Positions 26,201 to 35,445 of a stretch of 64,000 nucleotides of DNA are shown here, piece after piece. The notes below the pieces were generated by a model. The model searched no databases. It was not told where the DNA came from and worked only from the letters and a program-made list of their open reading frames with translations. Within the stretch, counting starts at the first letter, position 1, and every line of letters starts with the position of its first letter. The translations under genes were made by a program, and so were the position numbers. This DNA comes from Segatella albensis DSM 11370 = JCM 12258. GTDB lineage: Bacteria; Bacteroidota; Bacteroidia; Bacteroidales; Bacteroidaceae. Where the stretch lies: the NCBI RefSeq assembly GCF_000426565.1, contig NZ_AUFP01000002.1, positions 124,001 to 188,000 of the forward strand, read 5' to 3'.

Positions 26201-28432
26201 TAAATTTTCTTCTTCTCCTACAATCCAAAGGACATTGCCTTTTTCCAATATCCAATTAGGATTGATCGCGGTAAGTCTTTCTTGTCCATTCTCTACCCCT
26301 ACAACCATACAGTTGTATTTATCGCGAATGCCACTGTCTTTCAGTGTTTTCCCTACGAATTCGCTATTACCGGATATGATCATCTGGCGTAATTTCATTT
26401 CCCGCTTTTCGATATCGGTATCTTCAGGAACCAAATCCGTCTTTATAGCGTTGTCCAACTTACTCAGTTGTTCGTCGTCGCCAATGGCTTCTATACGGTC
26501 ACCAGGGAAAAGTATTGTATGACCATTGGGAATATTGATACGTTGTCTGCCTCGAAGGATACTACTTACGTGCACTCCGAAGAGTTTTCTTAATTGTAAT
26601 TCTCGCAAACTTTTACCTGCCCAATTGGAATCTTCCGGTATCTCCAGATTACCAATATGCAAATCTCTATCTAACAGGCGACCTACAAAGAGCGGTTTCT
26701 TTCTACCCTTCACTTGTGCATCTATATCCCGGGAACGAAGATTTAAGATGAAGGTACGCTCCAAACTGATACTTCTCTTCTTTAGTCCACGCGACATGAT
26801 CATAACGGCAATAACCAATAATGCTATTGTCATCATTAGGGCATTGCTAAACCTTGTAAGATAATTGCATATATAGAACACGAACATTGATGCGATGATG
26901 AGTCTCACAACAATGGTGAACAGCAATGGTAAACGAAAATATCTATTCTCGGTCCAAAGGGCCTTGAACTCTTCACTATGGTTTTTCTTGATGACCATGG
27001 CTCTTAATGCCGGAGCGATAAGCAGGACCGTGAGAATACCACATAATGCATTCCCTGGCCAATGTCCTAACATACTACGACTGAAAGGCAAGAAGAATGT
27101 CAGCATCAGGAAGATTCCGGCAACTGATAAGATGCTACATATAATAACATTCCATGCCATGGCACTAAGCAGTTTATTCCAATTTCCACGTTCTTTGGCT
27201 GTACCTTGTTTATCGCTCATCTCTAAATGATTCAGTCGACGAATCCATTTCTTTGGCAAAGACTTCTCTAGTCGTAGGTAACAGGGTTCTGCAAAACGAA
27301 TCATATAAGGTGTCAGGAAGGTGGTGATAACAGATACTGCTACAACAACAGGGTATAGAAATTTACCAATCACGCCAAGTGAAAGTCCTAGAGAGGCTAT
27401 GATAAATGCAAATTCACCAATCTGTGACATGGAGAATCCACATTTCATCGCTGTCTTCAGTGGTTGTCCGCTCAGTAGGAAACCGGATGTTCCGAAAACG
27501 CTCTGACCTATGATGATAACCAATACCAAAGAGATGATTGGTAATGCATAGTCTACCAAAATATCCGGATCTACCAACATTCCCACTGAAACGAAGAATA
27601 TTGCTCCAAACAGGTTCTTTACTGGTTCTACTAATCGGATGATCTTTTCTGCTTCGATAGTCTCTGCTAGAATGCTTCCCATAATGAAAGCGCCAAAGGC
27701 GGAACTGAATCCTACCTTTGTGGATACGACTGCCATCAAACAGCATAAGCCTAAAGAGACAACAACAAGTGTCTCATTATTCATCAACTTTCTGGTCTTA
27801 CGCAGGAAGAGGGGTATCAGGAACAAACCTACAACGAACCATAGTATCAGGAAAAAGACTATACTGAAAAGGCTCTTCAGCATCTGTTCTCCATCGGGAC
27901 TTCCTCCACTGGCCATAGCAGAAAGCATCACCATGAGTACGATCGCCAAGACGTCCTCCAAGATAAGGACGCTCATCACCAAGCCTGCAAATCGCTGCTG
28001 ACGTACATCTAAATCGTCAAAAGCTTTATAGATAATTGTCGTTGATGACATCGCAAGCATACCTCCGAGGAAGATGCAATCCATCTTACCCCAATGGAAC
28101 AGATATCCCGTAAGGATACCTAATGTCATCATGCAAAAGATAATTGTCAGGGCTGCTATCACAGGAGCTATTCCCATCTTCAAAATCTTCTTGAAAGAGA
28201 AATCAAGTCCTAGAGAAAATAAAAGGAATATAACACCAATATCTGCCCATGTCTGCACATCTGCCTTATCGATAACAGACATGGTATAGGGCATATGTGG
28301 TGACACTAGAAAACCTGCCACGATATATCCCAAGACCAATGGCTGCTTAAGCTTCTTGAATAACAATGTGACGATGCCCGCAACCACGAGGATGAGAGCT
28401 AAGTCTTGTACGAGGTTTGGGATTTCTGCCAT
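26183..28432 (-). CDS. Monovalent cation:proton antiporter (CPA2/KefB-like) with two TrkA-C domains
   Basis: 749 residues. About twelve membrane helices in residues 8-400 form a Na+/H+ exchanger domain (GYIVAGFLVSPH, FLLFSLGLDFSFKK, MSSTTIIYKAFDDL). A second hydrophobic block (about 425-575) follows, then two soluble TrkA-C-like modules: one ending GHTILFPGDRIEAIGDDEQL (about 590-675) and one ending ILEKGNVLWIVGEEENL (about 680-749). No intervening TrkA-N/RCK nucleotide-binding domain is seen. Expected role is K+ or Na+ exchange for protons at the inner membrane; ion preference unknown. Last gene of an apparent four-gene operon starting with the carboxyltransferase gene; gap to the LptD-like gene is 18 bases. 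Confidence 0.9.
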   Translation of the reverse strand: MAEIPNLVQDLALILVVAGIVTLLFKKLKQPLVLGYIVAGFLVSPHMPYTMSVIDKADVQTWADIGVIFLLFSLGLDFSFKKILKMGIAPVIAALTIIFCMMTLGILTGYLFHWGKMDCIFLGGMLAMSSTTIIYKAFDDLDVRQQRFAGLVMSVLILEDVLAIVLMVMLSAMASGGSPDGEQMLKSLFSIVFFLILWFVVGLFLIPLFLRKTRKLMNNETLVVVSLGLCCLMAVVSTKVGFSSAFGAFIMGSILAETIEAEKIIRLVEPVKNLFGAIFFVSVGMLVDPDILVDYALPIISLVLVIIIGQSVFGTSGFLLSGQPLKTAMKCGFSMSQIGEFAFIIASLGLSLGVIGKFLYPVVVAVSVITTFLTPYMIRFAEPCYLRLEKSLPKKWIRRLNHLEMSDKQGTAKERGNWNKLLSAMAWNVIICSILSVAGIFLMLTFFLPFSRSMLGHWPGNALCGILTVLLIAPALRAMVIKKNHSEEFKALWTENRYFRLPLLFTIVVRLIIASMFVFYICNYLTRFSNALMMTIALLVIAVMIMSRGLKKRSISLERTFILNLRSRDIDAQVKGRKKPLFVGRLLDRDLHIGNLEIPEDSNWAGKSLRELQLRKLFGVHVSSILRGRQRINIPNGHTILFPGDRIEAIGDDEQLSKLDNAIKTDLVPEDTDIEKREMKLRQMIISGNSEFVGKTLKDSGIRDKYNCMVVGVENGQERLTAINPNWILEKGNVLWIVGEEENLKALIG

Positions 28433-28450
28433 TGTATGTTCTCCTAATGA

Positions 28451-31234
28451 TTAATACCACTGCACGGCATTTCCATAGCCAGAGCGCTTGTCATATTTCA
28501 AAGCATCTGTAAGTGTTGCTGCATTACAGCGGAAGGTGAAATTATAACTTGTATATGGAGCAAGTACTACTTGACAACTCATGTTAAAACAGTGTAAGTC
28601 ACGCTGTAAACTGGCCGTTGTCATACTTACCTTATGAAAATCAAAATCATAACCTGAAGAGAAACTGATATTCCATCCATCACTAATACGTAGATTTCCA
28701 CTGACATTCAGAGTCTGTGTAAACTTATATGGATAGCGCATCGTTTTATAATTAAACTTGTTGATATCCGTATTTTCACGCATCGTGATACCATAACCGA
28801 ACGTTAACGACCAAGGCATAGAGAAGGCCATGTATCCATCATCATCGGTCTGAGCTTTACTACTCTTCTTTGCTCCGTGCTGAGCGTTAACCATTTCGTC
28901 ATCAACATTGCTCTCACGATCGGTATCTATTCCTTCGTCATCATCCTTATTGTTCTTGCTGTCTGCCTTATCGTCGCTTTCACCAGAAAAGAACTTCTTT
29001 ATCTTTTCCGGAGTCAAAGTATATGAGATATTCTGACTCATACCCTGGAAACGACCAAACTTACCCATTCCCCAGTATGTATGTGTACCAACATACGGTC
29101 TTCCGTTTTCATCAAGATCATAAGCATAAGAGGCAAAGACGGCATTCATATTGAATGTATAGTTCTTCCACCATTTCAGTCGGATATTCATACTCAAGTC
29201 ACTCCATGGACGAGTCTTCGCTGCCATGTTATAACTCATATTCAATCCTAACTCATCTATCAGACTGATCTTTTTAAATCCCGTAGAATCCTTATCACTC
29301 TTTACCTTCATCTCAAGGTTATTCCCGAGACTAAAGGATACACTTCCGGTCTTTCCTCTACCAGGTACACCATACAGGGAATTCTGGAAAGGTGAATATT
29401 CTACTAATGACACATTACCATTAGCATCTGTTTTCTGATAAGTTTCATAATAACCATAACGTGAAGCTCCAAAGTCTGGCGCGAAACTAAAGCTAACCTG
29501 CGGTGTCAACACGTGACGAATGGTTTGTATCTTATCACCAAAGATCTTCCTACTTGGTGTCCAAAATCCATAAAGTTTGGTAGAAGCTCCAACACTAAAG
29601 TTCCAATTATATATATTATGGAAGCCATAAGTCGTATCAGCCACCTCTGTCTGTGTGTGTTCATCCCAAGAACGATTCACTTTGCTCGTGTACATACGAT
29701 CGGTGAAATTGAAACTTGGATTTACATTGATGTATTTAAATAAGGTGAAACTTGCACTCACCGGAATATTATGCTGCCATCCATTTCGCCAATCACGAAT
29801 CAGATTAGAATGCAACAATTTATCCTCATGTGTATTGATAGAATTGCTTATCTGACCAGTATAGCTCATTGCAATTTTCTCGTACCAACGCTCTTTACCT
29901 ACCATATGCTTACGGCGGAAAGGATAGAAACGAGCCAAACTAATATTCAAATCCGGTAAGGTCATCGCAATCGTAGAGTCGCGCATATTCTGACTCAAAT
30001 TGGCTGTAGAACTCAAACTCAAACCTATACTTGAGAATGTTGTACTCCAACTTATTGAAGATGTTCGAGTACTCTGTGTCAAAGCCTGTGGATTATAAAG
30101 ACTGGTGAGATTGTTACGCTCATAACTTGAAGTTGCAAAATTCACACTAGCACTCAAACTGCTATAAGGATTTGCTTTGCTATCCTGTCGATGGCTCCAC
30201 TGTACCTTGAAACTCTCTTGTTCTGCGAAATCCGGCATACCTTTATCTCCCGTCTTCGTATCTTGATAACTGAAGAAGAAACTACCACTATAACGATAAC
30301 GCTTACGATAGTTACTTGCTGCACTAATACCCCATGAGCCCTTGGTATAAATTTCACCAAGCAGTTTCAAGTCCCATTTATCGCTCATCGCGAAATAATA
30401 TCCACCATCACGCAAATAGAATCCTCGACTGGTCTCATCACCATAAGTAGGCATGATAAAACCAGACGAGTAGCTCTTGGTAAATGGGAAAAAGCCATAA
30501 GGTACTGCTATAGGAAGTGGCACATCGGCTACAACAAGATAAGCAGGGCCAAAGACTACATCCTTACCCGGACGAACTCTTGCACGTGACAAAGAAATAT
30601 AGAAATCAGGATGTGGTTCATCACAAGTCGTATATCGACCATGTTCCAGATAAACAACACCACTAGAATCGCGCTTAGAATGTTCACCAGTCAGGAAACC
30701 TTCCTGTTGCTCTGTATACACATTATCTATATAAGCGCGCTTTGATTTATAATTAAAGGCAATCGTATCGGTCTTATACTCATCAGAACCCATCTTAAAA
30801 ACAGGTTTATTCTTCACACCGCCTTCTGCTGTAGAATCTGTAGTACCATGTGCATGAATAATCGCATCATCCATGTTCATATTAATCTGATCACTTGTAA
30901 GATCGTAATTTTGGTACTTTACATTACTTGATCCATAAAGATAAGCAGTTTTACTGTCGGCATGATATACCAGCGAATCTTCGCCCTGATAATTGATAGG
31001 AGCTTCTATACTGCCTGATTTTTTCTTATTTATAGAGTCTAAACGAATAGAATCATCCACCTGCTTATTATGGTGATAAATAGCAAGCCCTATAGAATCG
31101 AGCTTTGTGGTATCAGTGACAGCCGTTGTATCAGCCTGAACAGCCTTCTTTTTATTTAAAATAGGCATACGCTCACTAGCCATCATGAAGATGACGACCA
31201 ATAACAGCAGTGCTATGATTGTATTTCTTTTCAT
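28451..31234 (-). CDS. LPS-assembly protein LptD homologue
   Basis: 927 residues. The N terminus is a membrane/signal segment (about 5-20), then a low-complexity Asp/Thr linker, an OstA-type beta-jellyroll (about 75-190, with DSLVYHADSKTAYLYGSSNVKYQN), and the LptD barrel core starting near GRYTTCDEPHPDFYI, PLPIAVPYGFFPF and SSGFIMPTYGDE. Bacteroidetes LptD proteins have this longer N terminus. An acidic insertion (SDDKADSKNNKDDDEG) near 770 probably lies in an extracellular or periplasmic loop. Function: inserts lipopolysaccharide into the outer leaflet, with LptE. Located 23 bases after the HD-domain gene. Confidence 0.88.
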   Translation of the reverse strand: MKRNTIIALLLLVVIFMMASERMPILNKKKAVQADTTAVTDTTKLDSIGLAIYHHNKQVDDSIRLDSINKKKSGSIEAPINYQGEDSLVYHADSKTAYLYGSSNVKYQNYDLTSDQINMNMDDAIIHAHGTTDSTAEGGVKNKPVFKMGSDEYKTDTIAFNYKSKRAYIDNVYTEQQEGFLTGEHSKRDSSGVVYLEHGRYTTCDEPHPDFYISLSRARVRPGKDVVFGPAYLVVADVPLPIAVPYGFFPFTKSYSSGFIMPTYGDETSRGFYLRDGGYYFAMSDKWDLKLLGEIYTKGSWGISAASNYRKRYRYSGSFFFSYQDTKTGDKGMPDFAEQESFKVQWSHRQDSKANPYSSLSASVNFATSSYERNNLTSLYNPQALTQSTRTSSISWSTTFSSIGLSLSSTANLSQNMRDSTIAMTLPDLNISLARFYPFRRKHMVGKERWYEKIAMSYTGQISNSINTHEDKLLHSNLIRDWRNGWQHNIPVSASFTLFKYINVNPSFNFTDRMYTSKVNRSWDEHTQTEVADTTYGFHNIYNWNFSVGASTKLYGFWTPSRKIFGDKIQTIRHVLTPQVSFSFAPDFGASRYGYYETYQKTDANGNVSLVEYSPFQNSLYGVPGRGKTGSVSFSLGNNLEMKVKSDKDSTGFKKISLIDELGLNMSYNMAAKTRPWSDLSMNIRLKWWKNYTFNMNAVFASYAYDLDENGRPYVGTHTYWGMGKFGRFQGMSQNISYTLTPEKIKKFFSGESDDKADSKNNKDDDEGIDTDRESNVDDEMVNAQHGAKKSSKAQTDDDGYMAFSMPWSLTFGYGITMRENTDINKFNYKTMRYPYKFTQTLNVSGNLRISDGWNISFSSGYDFDFHKVSMTTASLQRDLHCFNMSCQVVLAPYTSYNFTFRCNAATLTDALKYDKRSGYGNAVQWY

Positions 31235-31257
31235 TTAGGATACATTCAATTTTATGT

Positions 31258-31797
31258 TTACTCGAACATTTGGGCCCATTCCTTGAACCTTACCAGTCCT
31301 CCTTGTCCGAATTTCTCCAGACTCTTCAAAGCTTGTTCCATTGTTTTCTCCCTTTCCGGATGCGTTTTGCTATAAAACTTGTCAGCATAACAGATAACCT
31401 TCTCTTCTAATGTCTCTGGAAGAAAATCTTGATGAGGTAAAGGAAGATTTTGCAGGATGATTTCATCCTTTGTAATTCCTACACCGGTATGACGTTCACA
31501 CACACGTGCATGGCGAGGATATCCCTCCTTTCTTAACATTTCGGCACCTATTCGTCCATGACAGATATAGGGTTGATCGCCAAAACATTGAATTCCCGAA
31601 GCATCACAACGACATATGCCAATATCATGAAGCATCGCAGCCTCCTCGATAAAGGTCTTATCCATGTGCAATTCAGGATGACGATTACAAATACTTACAG
31701 CACGCTTCATTACAAGCGTGCTGTGAGTGATAAGAATGGAGCGCAATTCTGCACTCTCATTCTCATAGTATTTACCAATAATTTCTAGATAATTCAT
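31258..31797 (-). CDS. HD-domain phosphohydrolase
   Basis: 179 residues with the HD metal site: SILITHSTLVMKRA, the HD pair in AAMLHDIGICRCD, ICHGRIGAEML, CERHTGVG and a later CYADKFYSK. Proteins of this small HD type are usually hydrolases for nucleotides or related phosphates; the substrate is not predictable. Its ATG overlaps the last base of the carboxyltransferase stop codon, so the two are translated from one message. Confidence 0.85.
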   Translation of the reverse strand: MNYLEIIGKYYENESAELRSILITHSTLVMKRAVSICNRHPELHMDKTFIEEAAMLHDIGICRCDASGIQCFGDQPYICHGRIGAEMLRKEGYPRHARVCERHTGVGITKDEIILQNLPLPHQDFLPETLEEKVICYADKFYSKTHPEREKTMEQALKSLEKFGQGGLVRFKEWAQMFE

Positions 31798-33572
31798 TAA
31801 TCTTCTTTTCTCTGGATATACGCGATGACATCACCCTTGCGAACCTTAGCGCCTTGATGAGCGTTGATTTCAACAAGTTGTCCACCCATTGCAGCTGGAA
31901 TCATCTCGAACTCACCCCAAGAAGTGCAGATATAACAGAATGCTTCACCTTCTTTATATTCCTTACCGATGAATGGCTCTACTGCAGGTGCAGCTTCACC
32001 TTCGCCCTGGAATTCCCAGAAGATCTGACCCTTTACAGGAGCTACAATAGCATCTGCCTTGGCATGCTTGAATGCGATAGCCTCTTCTACGCTGACCTTA
32101 GCACCCAACTTAGCATCTTTAGCCTTTTGCAAGTCTGCCAACATATTCTTCTTAGCCTGACCGCTCTTATAGTTACGATACTGCTCTGGATGCATTGCAA
32201 GTTCCCAAAGTTCTTCATTGTCCTGACCGTAATCCCAGCCATTCTCGTCCATTTCCTTCTTGAAATCTTCAAGTGCAGGAGTCAACAATGTATGAGGATC
32301 GGCATCAGTAAACTCACGTCCCTGAGCCTTTGCAAGTTCTACGATCTCCGGAGCCAACTCACCAGGAACCTTACCTGATTTACCTAAGATCATACCCCAC
32401 ATAGAATCGTCCATATAAACATAACGACCCTTACCTTGCTCCAATGAGAGGAGGTTCATCAATGAGATATTCTTAACATACTGAGAGAATGGGGTTACCA
32501 ATGGAGGATAACCAACACGTGGCCATACATAAGCAACCTCGTTGAACAGTTTCACGAGCATATCGTCAACGCTCAACTCTGGCTCACCCTTCTTCTTACG
32601 AAGGTTATTGATCGTACCACGGATACCGCCAAGGTCTGACATCATAGAACCCATCATACCACCAGGAAGACCACAGCCGAGGAGCAATGAGCTCATCATC
32701 TTATTACCTGGGTTAATGAAGTAGCCTAACCACTCATCGATGAATTCCTGTGTAAGGGCACGAGCCTTCATATAGGCGTCCATATTGATCTCCGGAACCT
32801 CGAAGCCGGCATGCTTCAACATGCTCTGAACAGAGATTACGTCTGGATGAACCTTACCCCATGACAATGGTTCGATAGCTGTATCGATGATGTCTGCACC
32901 ATTCTTACAAACTTCCAAGATAGAAGCCATAGAAAGACCTGGACCAGAATGACCATGATATTCGATAATAATCTCAGGATGCTTATCCTTGATCATCTTG
33001 GTGAGTTTGCCCAAGAATGCAGGCTGGCCAATACCAGCCATATCTTTCAAACAGATTTCCTCAGCACCAGCTTCGATTTCCTTATCTGCTAATTCACTAT
33101 AATACTCCAATGTATGAACAGGAGAAGTGGTGATACACAATGTACCCTGTGGTGTCATACCAGCCTCCTTAGCCCACTTGATAGAAGGGGCAATGTTACG
33201 GATATCATTCAATCCGTCAAAGATACGAGGAATATCTACACCCTGAGCATGCTTTACCTTATACATTAAAGCGCGCACGTCGTCAGGAACTGGATACATA
33301 CGCAATGCGTTCAGACCACGATCAAGCATATGAGTCTTGATACCAGCCTCATTGAATGGCTTACAGAAAGCACGAACAGCTTCATTTGGATTCTCGCCAG
33401 CAAGGAGTTGAACCTGCTCAAATGCACCACCATTAGTCTCTACACGAGAGAAACATCCCATATCAATAATGACTGGAGCGATACGCTCCAACTGGTCTTT
33501 GCGAGGCTGGAATTTACCAGAACTCTGCCACATATCTCTGTAAACGAGACTGAATTGAATTTTCTTTCCCAT
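31797..33572 (-). CDS. Pyruvate/oxaloacetate carboxyltransferase (PycB/OadA-like) with a degenerate biotin domain
   Basis: 591 residues. The N-terminal TIM-barrel carboxyltransferase is intact: RDMWQS (a variant of the usual RDxxQS), the carbamylated lysine Lys176 in LKDMAG, and metal ligands His206/His208 in YHGHSG. The central PYC_OADA region continues through about 470. The C-terminal about 75 residues have the shape of a biotinyl domain (APVKGQIFWEF ... GEFEMIPAAMGGQLVEINAHQGAKVRKGDVIAYIQ), but the biotinylated lysine motif (A/V-M-K-M) is absent. It therefore probably needs a separate biotin carrier protein, or has another role. Expected reaction: transfer of carboxyl between biotin and pyruvate/oxaloacetate. 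First gene of the operon to the antiporter. Confidence 0.87.
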   Translation of the reverse strand: MGKKIQFSLVYRDMWQSSGKFQPRKDQLERIAPVIIDMGCFSRVETNGGAFEQVQLLAGENPNEAVRAFCKPFNEAGIKTHMLDRGLNALRMYPVPDDVRALMYKVKHAQGVDIPRIFDGLNDIRNIAPSIKWAKEAGMTPQGTLCITTSPVHTLEYYSELADKEIEAGAEEICLKDMAGIGQPAFLGKLTKMIKDKHPEIIIEYHGHSGPGLSMASILEVCKNGADIIDTAIEPLSWGKVHPDVISVQSMLKHAGFEVPEINMDAYMKARALTQEFIDEWLGYFINPGNKMMSSLLLGCGLPGGMMGSMMSDLGGIRGTINNLRKKKGEPELSVDDMLVKLFNEVAYVWPRVGYPPLVTPFSQYVKNISLMNLLSLEQGKGRYVYMDDSMWGMILGKSGKVPGELAPEIVELAKAQGREFTDADPHTLLTPALEDFKKEMDENGWDYGQDNEELWELAMHPEQYRNYKSGQAKKNMLADLQKAKDAKLGAKVSVEEAIAFKHAKADAIVAPVKGQIFWEFQGEGEAAPAVEPFIGKEYKEGEAFCYICTSWGEFEMIPAAMGGQLVEINAHQGAKVRKGDVIAYIQRKED

Positions 33573-33611
33573 TATTTTGATTTTATATTTTATCCTAGTT
33601 CAATCAACGTG

Positions 33612-33619
33612 CAAAAATA
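33612..33619 (-). promoter_or_regulatory. Promoter of the carboxyltransferase-HD-lptD-antiporter operon
   Basis: Minus strand TATTTTTG, 40 bases before the ATG at 33572. Confidence 0.5.
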
Positions 33620-33673
33620 GATAAAAAATTCCAAATATCGACCTAAACGCACCATTTTTTACAAATATTACAT

Positions 33674-33681
33674 TATCTTTG
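33674..33681 (+). promoter_or_regulatory. Promoter of the lipoprotein-regulator genes
   Basis: TATCTTTG, 30 bases before the ATG at 33711. It overlaps the first in-frame ATG (33681), ruling out that earlier start. Confidence 0.6.
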
Positions 33682-33710
33682 TGGTCAAAATAAAACTGAT
33701 GCGCACAAAT

Positions 33711-34562
33711 ATGAAAATCAAATCTATATCAGTCTTAATACTTATCACCTTACTGGTAACAAGTTGCAGACAAAGTACAAAACCTTTATCTTCTACTGAT
33801 ATACAGATACCTATTAGTTTAAATACCAAAGCCGAGGGGGACTCTGCCATCTACGGATTGGTATGTCCTTCGTCTGCAGACTCTTTGATTTCTATTTTGC
33901 CTTTTACGGGTGGTGACCCTGTCACTTATAATATATTCTCGGCCATTAAGGAGAATAGAATATATGGCAGTCCGGATACAGGTGACTGGATTTGCATCAT
34001 GCCTTGTCACGATGACCCTCACAAAGCTTATTCGATTATCGACCTTGATGAGATCAAAGGTACATGGACTTATCCTGTAATGCCACATCTACGTGATGTT
34101 TCTCATCTCACGAAACGCCAACAGGAACGTATTCTTGTGAATATGCCTGATTCTATTATAAAGACTTATATGATTCCTCGACAGTATGGATTCACTCTTC
34201 AGCGCATGAGTGTGGCCAAACCGGTGGGATTCGTTAATCAAACGAATGATGTAGAAGATGACAGTCCTGTTGAATATCCTGCTGTTCCTTTCTTCACGGA
34301 ATGGCATGCCTACAATGGCCGCATCATCCTCGTAAAAGGACAGCATAAATATCTTGATAAGTGGATTAACAAGACTACGGTTCGTGACACGTTTGATTTG
34401 GTTTATATGCAGAATGATTCACTTGTCATCCGAAATCATGAAGGAAAGATCTACAGTTTCCACCGCCAGCAGAATGCTTTGACAGCGAACGCAAAAGCCA
34501 ATGCAATGGCTGAGAAACAAGACAAGAAGTTAAAAGACAGAATGGACAAGGTGTCGAAATAA
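33711..34562 (+). CDS. Lipoprotein of unknown function
   Basis: 283 residues from the ATG at 33711 (an ATG at 33681 would precede the transcription start). Signal peptide with lipobox LLVTSC (Cys19). The mature protein has many Tyr, Trp and Pro residues and a conserved-looking motif region (YGSPDTGDWICIMPCHDDPHK); the C-terminal end is a basic, Ala/Lys-rich helix (about 255-283). I do not recognise the family; such proteins are typical of Prevotella. It is followed 16 bases later by the membrane regulator and may be its sensory partner. Confidence 0.72.
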   Translation: MKIKSISVLILITLLVTSCRQSTKPLSSTDIQIPISLNTKAEGDSAIYGLVCPSSADSLISILPFTGGDPVTYNIFSAIKENRIYGSPDTGDWICIMPCHDDPHKAYSIIDLDEIKGTWTYPVMPHLRDVSHLTKRQQERILVNMPDSIIKTYMIPRQYGFTLQRMSVAKPVGFVNQTNDVEDDSPVEYPAVPFFTEWHAYNGRIILVKGQHKYLDKWINKTTVRDTFDLVYMQNDSLVIRNHEGKIYSFHRQQNALTANAKANAMAEKQDKKLKDRMDKVSK

Positions 34563-34578
34563 ATAATACCATACGACT

Positions 34579-35319
34579 ATGAAACTAAAACCATTACATG
34601 CTATACTCATATTTATCTTTATGACATGTTGCTCTGTTTGGGCAAGCTACAGTAGTTATAGTCACACCCGACAGCGCATCATCGATGATATGAATCAGGC
34701 ATTAGCTCAGACGCTTGCGGAGAAAAGTTCTAGTTGGATTACTCCGGACACGATTCAAGATTATCGGAGTCACCTGAAACTAAACGAGCTCAAAGATTGT
34801 TCTTTCGTCTATTATGCCATGAATGACCGGCAAGAGGGGTTATGCAGTAAAAAGATGAAATGGCAAAAGAACCATCAAGACATAGAATTTCAAAGTTATG
34901 CGAACTGTTCTGCGGCTTCTATATTCTCGATGTCGGACCAATCGATGAGCAGTATTCTCTCTTTCTTCACCTTACTATGGGCTATCGGCTCTTTTTACTA
35001 CTTCAAGAATCATCATAAAGGTATGCTGATTTTGGGTGGACTGATGATGAACACCACCGACTGTTCTTTTTACGATCTGAACCACCATTCTATTAAGTTG
35101 ACGCCTATGCAGATGCAACTGATGCGAATGTTCTTTACCGCTGCCAACCATAAGATTTCCAAGCATGAGATTTGTACCACCTTATGGCCTAAGAAACCTG
35201 ATGCCAGCGAAACCCTCTATACGTTGATACGCCGATTAAAGCCTATCGTTGAAAAAAACGGTAACCTAGAGATTGTATCAGAGCGTGGTAAAGACTACCA
35301 GTTACGCATCAGAAGATAA
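34579..35319 (+). CDS. Membrane-anchored winged-helix transcription regulator (OmpR-type DNA-binding domain at the C terminus)
   Basis: 246 residues. A hydrophobic N-terminal anchor (about 5-24) is followed by a polar domain of about 95 residues that should face the periplasm, a second membrane segment (about 123-141, ILSFFTLLWAIGSFYYF), and a cytoplasmic winged-helix domain (about 158-246: IKLTPMQMQLMRMFF, KHEICTTLWP, SETLYTLIRRLKPIV, ERGKDYQLRI). The last part matches the Trans_reg_C domain of OmpR/PhoB regulators. Unlike ToxR/CadC, the DNA-binding domain is at the C terminus, behind two helices. It has no receiver or kinase, so it would be a one-component system sensing across the membrane. 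Adjacent to an outer-membrane barrel gene with phased repeats in its promoter. Confidence 0.8.
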   Translation: MKLKPLHAILIFIFMTCCSVWASYSSYSHTRQRIIDDMNQALAQTLAEKSSSWITPDTIQDYRSHLKLNELKDCSFVYYAMNDRQEGLCSKKMKWQKNHQDIEFQSYANCSAASIFSMSDQSMSSILSFFTLLWAIGSFYYFKNHHKGMLILGGLMMNTTDCSFYDLNHHSIKLTPMQMQLMRMFFTAANHKISKHEICTTLWPKKPDASETLYTLIRRLKPIVEKNGNLEIVSERGKDYQLRIRR

Positions 35320-35343
35320 GATTCTAAATATCAACCACATACG

Positions 35344-35387
35344 GACATTTGTCGGATAGTCATCAAGAAATGTCAGGCAAATGTCAG
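35344..35387 (+). promoter_or_regulatory. Phased AAATGTCAG repeats: candidate operator for the membrane regulator
   Basis: AAATGTCAG occurs at 35368-35376 and again at 35379-35387, exactly 11 bases apart; the inverted form GACATTTG is at 35344-35351. Tandem repeats one helical turn apart are the usual binding pattern of OmpR/PhoB-type domains. They sit about 33 bases or more upstream of the -7 motif at 35420. Confidence 0.4.
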
Positions 35388-35419
35388 TTTGTTTTTTCGC
35401 CTTGTTTCCTATCATTCTA

Positions 35420-35427
35420 TACCTTTG
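35420..35427 (+). promoter_or_regulatory. Promoter of the outer-membrane barrel gene
   Basis: TACCTTTG, 19 bases before the ATG at 35446. It fixes the start codon, because the longer frame from 35389 would begin before the promoter. Confidence 0.65.
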
Positions 35428-35445
35428 TCGGAAAACAAAGCAAGA

